The notes below the pieces were generated by a model. The model did no database searches. It was not told where the DNA came from and saw nothing but the letters and a program-made list of their open reading frames with translations. The translations under genes and the position numbers were made by a program. Positions 39,291 through 47,538 of a stretch of 64,000 bases of DNA are shown one piece after another. This DNA is from Lachnospiraceae bacterium. Its GTDB lineage: Bacteria; Bacillota; Clostridia; Lachnospirales; Lachnospiraceae. The stretch covers positions 106,331-170,330 of the forward strand of contig JAFXQR010000179.1 in NCBI GenBank assembly GCA_017526985.1, in the 5' to 3' direction. Within the stretch, counting starts at the first letter, position 1, and the number at the start of each line of letters is the position of its first letter.

Positions 39291-40948
39291 TATCGTTCCT
39301 CACCTTCATCTTCAATGGTGTTGCCTTTTGCTTCTGCATATTCCTGCAGTTTGTCATTATTTTCCAGCATATAAAGTGCAAATTTCTGCACTGTAGAACC
39401 GTTCCGCAGCATTTCCTTTGCAGCATCTGTCTGCCGGTCATTCTCGATACCAAAATACTCTGAAATGCGGTAGTCATGCTTCAGATATACAGTACCTTTA
39501 TTGTCATCCACATCAGAGTACAGGTAGTCGTAGTAGGTCGCTTTTCCGCTGTCCAGAAGCTGCTGTGCTTTTTCTACCGACGGGATACAGAGCAGTTCCT
39601 CTTCCTCTTCCTCGGTACGCCCCGGGCAGCCCGCATCGTCTTCCCAGCTCAGAATATAGATGTCTCTTGCAGTAACCGGCGGGGTTACTTCCGGAGCACT
39701 TTCCAGCTGACCCCTTGCTTCACAGGATAATCCGTTGTATCCGCAACCCATAATGATGTTTTTATACGGGCTGTTTAAGAGATACTCACCAAAAGCCTCC
39801 TTGTACTGATCGATCTCGGCATCGTTAGCGAATTCAATATTGTCCAGAACCAGTGTTTCCGGATCGAACTCCCAGGCTTCCGCCTGCGCATAAACTCTTC
39901 CGGTATTTTTGTTTTCCAGCACGAAAAATCCGGCGGTATCGTGTACCAGGCCGTACATCATCGAAGTTTCTCCGGCATTCCCAAGCACCTGGCAGCAATC
40001 CGTAAAGTGCCCCAGCATTACCTGCATCGGATCTGTTCCATCCAGGATGCGGCCACGGTATTTACCGGTCTCTGTCGGGTGGTCTTTCAAAAGACATACG
40101 CAATCGCTTAAACGAAAACCGCATTTCTTATATGCCTTTTCTACCTTCTTTACCTCGCCGAGATTATCCAGGTTGGATAATGCGGTCTGTACAGCTTCCA
40201 CAGTCATATCAATGCGGATATCCAGGTTCTTGCGATTATCGTAGATCTCCCGCAGTGTTTCGATATTGGTATCCGGATGATCCGCCATCCATACCGCCTG
40301 CCAGATCATACCCTTGTTCTTTTTATCCAGGCCTTTAGCGATCAGAGCAGAGGTCATTTCACACAGCTCCTGTTTTCCAACCATACGATCCAGCTGATTC
40401 GGATTCAGGAAGCAGAACAGATTGACCGCATCCGGCTTCGGGATCCCGGAATCGATCAAAGCACGGACGGTATTCAAACGGAATTTCTGAACAATCTCTT
40501 CCGGAGTCCTGCGAACGCCGTTTTCTCTGTAATACTCCATCGTTGCTGCGATCATCGGGGCGATCTGAGGTATACGACCTTTAAACCGGCGGTCCGCTGT
40601 AAACAGTTCATTGAGCCGGTCCAGATCTTCGGTATTATTCGGAGTTTCTCCGCAGCGGATATTGCCCTGCAGACGATAGTTCTCCAAAAAGATGTCCGCC
40701 TGCCCATTATGCTCCGCCTTCATCAGCTGCTTTGCGGAAAAACGAGTCATCATCGGGATCGTTTCGTGAGCATTTACTGCAAGTTCATATACTCTTTCTG
40801 CAGAAACACCTTTGGCGTTTTCAAAGAGATTTAACGCATATTCTACCGTCATCTGCGTATTTTTGTAACAAAGAGTCTCCTTCGGATCTTCATAACGCAG
40901 GAAAGATTTGTCATACAGATCTTCCCGTCCTGTTTCTACCTGTATCAT
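39290..40948 (-). CDS. Large hypothetical protein with CCQ motif
   Basis: 552 residues. Helical first half (about 1-300), then LGHFTDCCQVLGNAGETSM and GFFVLENKNTGRVYAQAEAW followed by LDNIEFAND, a conserved-looking core with paired Cys, and an acidic C-terminal part. Similar CCQ cores occur in large-phage and plasmid proteins of unknown function; I do not assign a reaction. Coupled to the peptidase-like gene. Confidence 0.65.
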   Translation of the reverse strand: MIQVETGREDLYDKSFLRYEDPKETLCYKNTQMTVEYALNLFENAKGVSAERVYELAVNAHETIPMMTRFSAKQLMKAEHNGQADIFLENYRLQGNIRCGETPNNTEDLDRLNELFTADRRFKGRIPQIAPMIAATMEYYRENGVRRTPEEIVQKFRLNTVRALIDSGIPKPDAVNLFCFLNPNQLDRMVGKQELCEMTSALIAKGLDKKNKGMIWQAVWMADHPDTNIETLREIYDNRKNLDIRIDMTVEAVQTALSNLDNLGEVKKVEKAYKKCGFRLSDCVCLLKDHPTETGKYRGRILDGTDPMQVMLGHFTDCCQVLGNAGETSMMYGLVHDTAGFFVLENKNTGRVYAQAEAWEFDPETLVLDNIEFANDAEIDQYKEAFGEYLLNSPYKNIIMGCGYNGLSCEARGQLESAPEVTPPVTARDIYILSWEDDAGCPGRTEEEEEELLCIPSVEKAQQLLDSGKATYYDYLYSDVDDNKGTVYLKHDYRISEYFGIENDRQTDAAKEMLRNGSTVQKFALYMLENNDKLQEYAEAKGNTIEDEGEER

Positions 40949-40963
40949 CCCACTCTACCTCCA

Positions 40964-41170
40964 TTATTCTCGGTCAAAATCTTCTTCTTCGTCGAAGCCA
41001 AGTTCTTTCAGTTCCCTTGCTTCGTCGATCCGGTTTAATACCTCGGTCATATCTTCCATTGCCGGCAACACCGGTTCTTTCTCCAGAAAACTCACCGTGA
41101 TGGCAGATCCGTCATTGCGAATATCCGCCTTCAGAAAATCTTCTGCTAATTTTTTCAGCATCTGAGACAT
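40964..41170 (-). CDS. Small hypothetical protein
   Basis: 68 residues, acidic tail EEEDFDRE; GGAGGT before the ATG. First gene of the unit with the CCQ protein and peptidase-like gene. Confidence 0.7.
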   Translation of the reverse strand: MSQMLKKLAEDFLKADIRNDGSAITVSFLEKEPVLPAMEDMTEVLNRIDEARELKELGFDEEEDFDRE

Positions 41171-41211
41171 AATCGCACCTCCATTTGCGGCTAAAAATGT
41201 TTTTCTGGTAT

Positions 41212-41234
41212 TATATGAAAAATATTTCTGGAAT
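41212..41234 (-). promoter_or_regulatory. CATATA-motif promoter
   Basis: CCAGAAATATTTTT then CATATAAT, 42 bp before 41170; shorter upstream half. Confidence 0.7.
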
Positions 41235-41235
41235 T

Positions 41236-41268
41236 AGAAAAAGTGTCCGAAAAACATCCGGACACCTT
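41236..41268 (-). terminator. Rho-independent terminator
   Basis: GTGTCCGGATG/CGGACAC hairpin and TTTTT after the 41295 gene. Confidence 0.85.
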
Positions 41269-41294
41269 GCTTATAATATCTCATCTGGCCAGAG

Positions 41295-41921
41295 TCACTC
41301 ATTTTTGGCGATCGTTTCTGCCAAATGTTTTTTCTTTTCTGCCAGCCGCTTTTCCAGTTCGTCGATCTCCTTCTGCTCGCTTTTGATCCATTTCCTGGTT
41401 TTCAGCTTTTCGAGCTGCTCGCATTTTTCAGCGATGAACGCTTCATCTGAAAGGCAGTCGGTTTCGAAGTATTTGCGGGGAATACTGACATCCCCGGAAG
41501 CCCAATCCCCTTCGCGAAGATCTTCATCAGCATAAAACACGATATAGTCGTCGGTGATCTTTTCTAAAATGTAGAGCTCGCACGAAATACTTAACTGGTA
41601 ACCCGAGGGTGCCTTTGAAATAACAATCCCAAAAGCCTCTTCTATCAAATCGCTATTGCTCCCGCAATAGCTGTATGAGCGGTTTGAAGCAAAGTTCGCC
41701 CAGATATCTTCAATCTGATTAAGAATCTCCTGACCTTGTTCTATAATCTTATCGCCATATTCTATCTTGCTTTTTCTCACTATTTCGATCGATTTATCGA
41801 AAGCAACTATCTTATCATACAGGCTTTTCCTCAGCTCTTTAACCGTCTTGTCAAAATCTTTTGTTTTCCGGTCGAGTTCTTCGGAAGAAGCGAGATACTG
41901 TTCAATGATCCGATCTGACAT
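41295..41921 (-). CDS. Hypothetical coiled-coil protein
   Basis: 208 residues with helical, charged ends (about 1-70 and 165-208: LEKLKTRKWIKSEQKEIDELEKRLAEKKK) and a strand-rich middle. GGGAGG before ATG. Monocistronic. Confidence 0.75.
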   Translation of the reverse strand: MSDRIIEQYLASSEELDRKTKDFDKTVKELRKSLYDKIVAFDKSIEIVRKSKIEYGDKIIEQGQEILNQIEDIWANFASNRSYSYCGSNSDLIEEAFGIVISKAPSGYQLSISCELYILEKITDDYIVFYADEDLREGDWASGDVSIPRKYFETDCLSDEAFIAEKCEQLEKLKTRKWIKSEQKEIDELEKRLAEKKKHLAETIAKNE

Positions 41922-41961
41922 AGTTAGCCTCCCTTTTTTTCGTTTTGTGTTTCTTTACAGA

Positions 41962-41984
41962 TATATGAAAAAGAATATTTCACC
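41962..41984 (-). promoter_or_regulatory. CATATA-motif promoter
   Basis: GGTGAAAT exactly 17 bp before CATATA, 41 bp before 41921. One of the best matches. Confidence 0.85.
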
Positions 41985-41989
41985 GTAAA

Positions 41990-42029
41990 GAAAAGGAGTT
42001 GTCACACCATTTTGGTGTGACAGCCCCTT
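41990..42029 (-). terminator. Rho-independent terminator
   Basis: GGGGCTGTCACACC/GGTGTGACAACTCC hairpin with TTTTCTTT tail. Confidence 0.8.
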
Positions 42030-42049
42030 AAATTTCTTCATTTTATGTA

Positions 42050-42078
42050 TTGACAAATCTTAGCACATAATATACAAT
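42050..42078 (+). promoter_or_regulatory. Consensus sigmaA-type promoter with no plus-strand gene
   Basis: TTGACA, exactly 17 bp, TACAAT on the plus strand. It points into the 3' end of nrdD, so any transcript is antisense to it. Confidence 0.55.
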
Positions 42079-42082
42079 ACAA

Positions 42083-42103
42083 TTAAGGTAAGTCTCTTAC
42101 CTT
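42083..42103 (+). other. Perfect palindrome at the predicted start of transcription
   Basis: AAGGTAAG, TCT, CTTACCTT followed by TATTTT. It could be an operator, a terminator for a tiny RNA, or the nrdD transcript end. Confidence 0.55.
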
Positions 42104-42107
42104 TATT

Positions 42108-44279
42108 TTACATGCTTTTTCTTTCTGCTATCTCATCCATTTTTGCTCGATTTAATCTGGTATCGCCGTGGACTCTGGAGTAGGCCAGATACCCGTTCAT
42201 GCGATCAATCTTAGTCAGATTACGGCTTCCGCAGCAAGGACAGACATCCATCTCCAGCTCCTGGTGACCACAGTCTTCACAGTATGCCAGGCTCATATTG
42301 ACACCCTCATACAATCCCATCGCCATCGCTCTGCGCACCAGCATACGGATCGCATTGGTATTATAGTTGGTCGGATACTTTACATACTGGATCTTTCCGC
42401 CATTGAACAGCTCCCAGAAACGATATTCCAGGTCCTGCTTCTCGGTCGGCGTGATGTCTTCCGATACATGGCAGTGGAAGGAGTTGCTCACATAAGTACG
42501 ATCCGATACCTTTGGAATGATGCCGTACATCTTGCGGAAGGATACAATCTGTTTACCGCACAGGGACTCTGCCGGGGTACCGTAGATCGCATACAGAATC
42601 TCATCTTCTTCTTTGTATACCTTGATCTTATCATTGATATAATGCATCACTTCCAGAGCAAAAGCACCATCCTCTACCAGCGATTTCTCGTTATAGAGTT
42701 CCTGCAGTTCGTTCAGCGCTGTAATACCAAAGGATGCGGTTGCTGCCTTTAAGACCGGAGCGATCTTGTCTCCCGGCTGTAAATGTCCGCCATAAAATCC
42801 GCCTTCACAGTATGCCAGCGGATTGGTGGATGCCCGCATCTCCCCGAGATATTCGATGGTACGCTTATGCAGATTACGGATCATCTCCAGATAGTAATCC
42901 AGAACCTTATAGAAATCCTTGTCTTCGATCCGACTCTTCTGCAGGATCATCGGCAGGTTAAGAGATACCACACCGACATTGAAACGGCCGACAAAGACCG
43001 GAGTATCGGTTTCGTCTTCCGGATACATGCCGCCTCTTTCGTACCACGGAGAAAGGAAAGCACGGCAGCCCATCGGAGAGATCACCTTCTTATATTTCTT
43101 GTACATGCTGGCAATATATCCTTCTCCGCTCATAGAGAGCCAGTCCGGATACATAGACCGCTTGGAGCAGGCAATGCCCGCTTCAAATACATCTTCCAGT
43201 TCGCCGCCTTCTCCATGCAACATTTCATCATATAAAAATACCAGTTTCGGGAACAATACCGGCCTTTTACGACCTTTTTTACCCTGACCTTTTGCACGCT
43301 CATTCAGTGCTGCAATGGCAAGCATCTTGCCAAAGCGATCCGTTGCAAGACCGAAAGTGATCGTGATGAATGGATAATCACCACGGCTGGAGCCTACTGT
43401 ATTGAATTTGTATTCCCAGCCCTGGAAGCCTTGTCTTGCCTCGGCACATACCTTTTTCCATGCATAAGCGTCCGCCTCTTCTTCGATCATAACGCCATTA
43501 GAACTTTCCACGATCTCCCGATATTCTTCCAGATAGCGGTTATAGGATTTCTCTGCATACGGCGCCAGGACCTTATCGATCTCAGACAAGGTAAATCCGC
43601 CGTACTGCTGAGATGCGGTAGACAAGGTGATGTCGCCGATGACATCAAACGCCACATCCAGTGTCTTCGGCTCATTGTACCAGACGTTACCCATCTCAAA
43701 ACCGCCAGACATTACCGCAGCAGTATCGAACAGGCAGCAGTTTACGGTATCCCTTCTGGAGCCCATATCATGGATATAGATGAAGCCTTCCTCATGTGCT
43801 TTGATCTCGGCTTCGGTCAAAAAGCAGCGCAAATACATCTTCCGGCTGACTTCTTCACGAAGGAGTGCCTGCTGGGTTGCCACCAGAGCGCTGTCTTTGT
43901 TGGCATTCTCTTTATCACCAAGAAATTTGATACTGTTACTGTAATTAACAATGCTGTCAAAGTCTTTTGCATAGCCGGTCTTCCAGTTGCGGAAGTCACG
44001 ATAGGATTTGGCTGCCTGCTGGTTTACGGAGTCCAGCGCCATCTCTACAAAAACGTGCAGCTGGTCCACAGTTACCACATCCCGGCCGGAACGCTCGATA
44101 CGATTTTCCACATATTTCACGATATCGTCATTCTCATCTTTGGAAAACTCATATCCGACACGGGCTGCAGACTTTGCTACCGCTGCCACGATCTTCTGAG
44201 GATCAAAATTCTGCAGAAATCCGTTTTTCTTCTGTACTTTCACATTTTTGATTGCGACTTTTGTCTCTGTCTCATTCAT
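42108..44279 (-). CDS. nrdD: Anaerobic (class III) ribonucleoside-triphosphate reductase
   Basis: 723 residues from ATG at 44279, which overlaps the nrdG stop and follows GGAGGAGG. An ATP-cone lies at about 8-95 (KVQKKNGFLQNFDPQKIV), then the glycyl-radical barrel. The C-terminus has zinc cysteines CEDCG and CPCCGS and RMNGYLAYS with the radical Gly. Reduces NTPs to dNTPs without oxygen, using formate in known enzymes. Likely supplies dNTPs for copying a large element. Confidence 0.95.
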   Translation of the reverse strand: MNETETKVAIKNVKVQKKNGFLQNFDPQKIVAAVAKSAARVGYEFSKDENDDIVKYVENRIERSGRDVVTVDQLHVFVEMALDSVNQQAAKSYRDFRNWKTGYAKDFDSIVNYSNSIKFLGDKENANKDSALVATQQALLREEVSRKMYLRCFLTEAEIKAHEEGFIYIHDMGSRRDTVNCCLFDTAAVMSGGFEMGNVWYNEPKTLDVAFDVIGDITLSTASQQYGGFTLSEIDKVLAPYAEKSYNRYLEEYREIVESSNGVMIEEEADAYAWKKVCAEARQGFQGWEYKFNTVGSSRGDYPFITITFGLATDRFGKMLAIAALNERAKGQGKKGRKRPVLFPKLVFLYDEMLHGEGGELEDVFEAGIACSKRSMYPDWLSMSGEGYIASMYKKYKKVISPMGCRAFLSPWYERGGMYPEDETDTPVFVGRFNVGVVSLNLPMILQKSRIEDKDFYKVLDYYLEMIRNLHKRTIEYLGEMRASTNPLAYCEGGFYGGHLQPGDKIAPVLKAATASFGITALNELQELYNEKSLVEDGAFALEVMHYINDKIKVYKEEDEILYAIYGTPAESLCGKQIVSFRKMYGIIPKVSDRTYVSNSFHCHVSEDITPTEKQDLEYRFWELFNGGKIQYVKYPTNYNTNAIRMLVRRAMAMGLYEGVNMSLAYCEDCGHQELEMDVCPCCGSRNLTKIDRMNGYLAYSRVHGDTRLNRAKMDEIAERKSM

Positions 44280-45082
44280 GCTCCACAGCCTCCTCCCTGT
44301 CTGCCGCAGCAATATGCGGTATCTTCGTCGCATTTCTTTGTTACGATCTCGCCTCTTAAGAGCGTTTTCTTTACATCGATCAGATTCTGATTGGAAGACC
44401 CTCTCCAATGTACGGTTTTCTGTGCTGCAATATCCGCTTTTCTGGTCTCTTCTTCAAACATTCCGTCCACAAGAACATCGATGTCTTTCAGATACGGATA
44501 AGAAAATGTCTTGCCATTCGCATCGGCAAATACAAAACCATCTTCTGTTTTCTTCAAGGTATAGCCGGTATACAGCCAGATATCTTTTCCGGGAAACTCT
44601 TTTTTAATCTTTTCGATCATATATCCGATGTATCCCCGGTTTGCCGGATGCAGCGGATCCCCACCGGAGAAGGTTGCCCCCTGCGTCCAGGATTTTCCAA
44701 GCCATTCCCAGAATTCGGACTCATCCTTTTCCGAAAGCGGAATGCCGCCATTCGGATCCCAGGTACATGGGTTCTGACAGCCCTTACAATGATGATCACA
44801 GCCGGCTACCCAAAGTACCACACGCAGGCCATCGCCGTTCAACATGTCATCATGTGTGATATTGTGATAATTGATCACAGATACGCAGTCCGGATAGACA
44901 TCCTCTGCACCGTCTTCTGTCTCTTCCAGCTCTTTGGAGTCTTCCGCTGCCAGAGCTTCTTCCACAGCGATCTTCTCCGCATAAGCGTCGTTGATACTGT
45001 CGGCCTCGTTTGATCGGATCAGATCCGCTTCCGAGTGCAGTGTACTGACATCCGAATTGTCGTCACTGATGTAATTATCCAT
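44276..45082 (-). CDS. nrdG: NrdD-activating radical SAM enzyme with long acidic N-terminus
   Basis: 268 residues from ATG at 45082 (AAAGGAG upstream); typical NrdG is about 160-230. The first ~80 residues are acidic and low in complexity (EEALAAEDSKELEETEDGAED), unlike known NrdG. Then VAGCDHHCKGCQNP carries the CxxxCxxC iron-sulfur motif. The C-terminus ends in a Cys-rich CCGRQGGGCGA. It installs the glycyl radical on NrdD, encoded just downstream. Confidence 0.9.
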   Translation of the reverse strand: MDNYISDDNSDVSTLHSEADLIRSNEADSINDAYAEKIAVEEALAAEDSKELEETEDGAEDVYPDCVSVINYHNITHDDMLNGDGLRVVLWVAGCDHHCKGCQNPCTWDPNGGIPLSEKDESEFWEWLGKSWTQGATFSGGDPLHPANRGYIGYMIEKIKKEFPGKDIWLYTGYTLKKTEDGFVFADANGKTFSYPYLKDIDVLVDGMFEEETRKADIAAQKTVHWRGSSNQNLIDVKKTLLRGEIVTKKCDEDTAYCCGRQGGGCGA

Positions 45083-45155
45083 CTTTTGCTCCTTTCTAAG
45101 GGTTTTACTCCTCTTATTCTTTTTCACGGTTTTTATAAAAAACCGCCTTTAGGGA

Positions 45156-45178
45156 TATATGAAAAATAAAAAATATTG
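45156..45178 (-). promoter_or_regulatory. CATATA-motif promoter of nrdGD
   Basis: TTTATTTTTCATATA, 74 bp before nrdG; a CGGTTTTTTATAAAAACCG palindrome lies between the two. Confidence 0.7.
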
Positions 45179-45181
45179 TTT

Positions 45182-45207
45182 TAAAAACCCTTGTAAATAA
45201 AGGGTTT
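45182..45207. other. Hairpin between divergent promoters
   Basis: AAAACCCTT/AAGGGTTTT palindrome midway between the nrdG and the plus-strand motif copies; possible operator or insulating terminator. Confidence 0.5.
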
Positions 45208-45219
45208 TATCGATTTTGC

Positions 45220-45242
45220 GGTTAATTTTTATTTTTCATATC
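45220..45242 (+). promoter_or_regulatory. CATATA-motif promoter on the plus strand
   Basis: GGTTAATT exactly 17 bp before CATATC, 60 bp before the 45303 gene. Confidence 0.75.
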
Positions 45243-45302
45243 TATACAGAAGCCGGTAACATCACAAGCACGGAATTTGGGAATACCCGGGAGGACGAGT
45301 TT

Positions 45303-45557
45303 ATGAGAAATTACCGTAATCAGGCCACCTATGACGCAGAACTTGCAGAAATGTCCAGATGGCGCAGGTACTATACCCGCTCAGAACGGCAGAGACGGGA
45401 GAGATACCTCGCAAAGCAGGTAAGGCAGGTAAAACGCCGTCATAAGATTGAAAAGATCAAAAAGGCCTGGGATATCATTTCTACCGTCATTCTGATCACC
45501 TTCTGTGTCGGAATGCCGATCTGGATGTTTCTGGATGCATTCGAAATAATCCCCTAA
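45303..45557 (+). CDS. Small basic membrane protein
   Basis: 84 residues from ATG at 45303 (GGGAGG upstream). The first 55 residues are very basic (RRYYTRSERQRRERYLAKQVRQVKRRHK), then one membrane helix (IISTVILITFCVGMPIWMFL). Tail-anchored; the basic part may bind nucleic acid or lipid. Unknown. Confidence 0.65.
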   Translation: MRNYRNQATYDAELAEMSRWRRYYTRSERQRRERYLAKQVRQVKRRHKIEKIKKAWDIISTVILITFCVGMPIWMFLDAFEIIP

Positions 45558-45564
45558 AGAAAAC

Positions 45565-45595
45565 GGCTGCTCGTTACGGGCAGCCATTTGCTTTC
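45565..45595. terminator. Terminator between convergent genes
   Basis: GGCTGC/GCAGCC hairpin flanked by A and T runs; it overlaps the last codons of the EAL gene. Confidence 0.75.
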
Positions 45596-47523
45596 TGTGA
45601 TAACTCAAAATACTGGTTCATTTCTTCGATCGGAACCGGCTTGGAATAGTGAAATCCCTGCAGATACTCTCCGTTCATATTCTTGCAGCGTAAAATATCA
45701 TCTTCGGTCTCCACGCCTTCATATAAAATAGAGTAATCCATACTGGCAAACATTTTTGCCATACTCTCCACCATTTTTTCCGACTTCCTGTTCAGCCCGC
45801 AGGCCATTACCAAAGACCGGTCGAACTTGATGATGTCAAATGGTAACTCCATAATGCGCTCGTAATTGGAATATCCGGTACCAAAATCATCCAGATAAAA
45901 TTTAATTCCACTGTGCTTCAGCTCCAGCATTTTTTGCTTGACCAGCATAAATTCGTACTCATTCTGTGTCTCTGTGATCTCCAGAGCGATCTTATCGAAC
46001 GGAATGCCGGATTTTGCCACGATCAGCTGAATATCATCACAGAAATGCTCCTGCTTAAAGTCCTGGATCGAAAAGTTCACGGAGATCCTGGTAATAGAAT
46101 ATCCTTCATCCAGAAACTTTCGGATCTGTTTGCAAACCTTATTCAGGATGATCAGACCAAGCGGATAGATCGTATCGTTCTTTTCTGCCAGCGGAATAAA
46201 CTGCCCGGGAAGAAGGATACCATCTTCTGTCTGAATACGCATCAGAGCCTCTGCGGTATCGTATTTCCCGCTGCCGATATTGTAAACCGGCTGGCAGTAT
46301 ACAAGGATACGCTCATCATCGTAATCCCGCTTTTTGGCAATATCATCCAGCAGCATAATGATCTTGCGCTGCTCCAAATATTGGTCGATCTCTACGGAAT
46401 ATGCAATGCGGTAGGTATTTTCCTTCATCCTTGCGCCAACAAAACGCATAATATTCAGATAATCCAGAGATAATACAATGTCTTTACGGTTCATCATTGC
46501 GATCGCTTTATAATCGCAGTTTTGCTCTTTAAACAGTTTGTCTGCCGCCGCCAGAAAGTCATCCAGGATCACATCATAAACCTCGTTCTTTCCCATATCG
46601 GCCGCAAACACGATCCGTCCTGTAGAAATCTGAAACATTGTCGTGGATTTAAAATGATCGCTGAAAAGATCCCGCAGGTTCGAACGGAGATTTTTCGGGT
46701 ATTCACTGCCATTCTTTTCCAGATTATGCATATAATACTGGATCAGCAATATCTGTTTGTTCCTGGCGTGGTAGATCATATTCTGGAACGCCTTCGCATT
46801 CATTGTGCCGATCTCAATATCATACGGATTGGCGTGTATCAGAAAGAAGATCGCAAAGATCGGAAATAGAAAAGTGGATACCGTAAGGGAATCCTGGTGA
46901 TTGTAATATTGTACCACATTGATGATAATGGATATTGTTCCGGCTCCAACCAGACCGATGATGATCTGGCTATAAATACGCTTTCGATAGTAATAGATCA
47001 TAAACAGGATCAGAACGATCGAGACCACATAGCAGGCCATAAAAAGGTTAATGCCTTCATTCACAGAAAGGCAGCCATTGTCCCAATAGATTTTCAGACC
47101 GACGCCGTTTTTGTAGAAAGCATTAAAATACATATGGCTGATCATCAGCAGATTTAGAACACCAAGAAGCCGTATATGCCCTGCTGCGATCCGTTTATCG
47201 ATCTGCAATGGCTCTGTCAGATACCGCATAAAGGAAAACAATATCATACACGATCCGGTATGATAAGCACAGTATAAGAGTTTAAGCAAAGGGATAGATA
47301 CCGGAGAGCCAAGACTTAGCCGGTTCAGCAGGTAATAATACAAAACACGCAGAAACGCTGTTCCGAACAGCATAAATATCGTGTTTTGGAAGATATGGAA
47401 AGACCGGCTCTTATTCACATAGGTTACTTTAATCAACAGGAATAAGACGATGCAGATTGTCATCGTCATTTGATCCGCTGTCGGAGTATATCCGTTGTAA
47501 TAAGTGGTTATATCTTTCCACAT
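45574..47523 (-). CDS. Membrane-bound EAL-domain cyclic di-GMP phosphodiesterase
   Basis: 649 residues from ATG at 47523 (AGGA upstream). About seven membrane helices in residues 20-230, a degenerate GGDEF-like linker domain, then EAL from about 405: AEALMRI, NFSIQDF, EITETQNE, LDDFGTGYSN, IKFDRS, EGVET, LQGFHYSKP. The metal-binding and catalytic residues seem complete, so it should hydrolyse cyclic di-GMP. It follows the sigma gene by 15 bp in one transcript. Confidence 0.88.
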   Translation of the reverse strand: MWKDITTYYNGYTPTADQMTMTICIVLFLLIKVTYVNKSRSFHIFQNTIFMLFGTAFLRVLYYYLLNRLSLGSPVSIPLLKLLYCAYHTGSCMILFSFMRYLTEPLQIDKRIAAGHIRLLGVLNLLMISHMYFNAFYKNGVGLKIYWDNGCLSVNEGINLFMACYVVSIVLILFMIYYYRKRIYSQIIIGLVGAGTISIIINVVQYYNHQDSLTVSTFLFPIFAIFFLIHANPYDIEIGTMNAKAFQNMIYHARNKQILLIQYYMHNLEKNGSEYPKNLRSNLRDLFSDHFKSTTMFQISTGRIVFAADMGKNEVYDVILDDFLAAADKLFKEQNCDYKAIAMMNRKDIVLSLDYLNIMRFVGARMKENTYRIAYSVEIDQYLEQRKIIMLLDDIAKKRDYDDERILVYCQPVYNIGSGKYDTAEALMRIQTEDGILLPGQFIPLAEKNDTIYPLGLIILNKVCKQIRKFLDEGYSITRISVNFSIQDFKQEHFCDDIQLIVAKSGIPFDKIALEITETQNEYEFMLVKQKMLELKHSGIKFYLDDFGTGYSNYERIMELPFDIIKFDRSLVMACGLNRKSEKMVESMAKMFASMDYSILYEGVETEDDILRCKNMNGEYLQGFHYSKPVPIEEMNQYFELSQKANGCP

Positions 47524-47538
47524 AGGCAAATCCTGATC

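Noticed and set aside
43431-44390. Plus-strand frame of 319 codons
   Set aside because: It lies wholly antisense to nrdD, has no ribosome site, and its composition is that of a shadow frame.
42108-44408. Longer start for nrdD at 44408
   Set aside because: It would overlap nrdG by 130 bp; ATG 44279 is coupled to the nrdG stop and begins just before the ATP cone.
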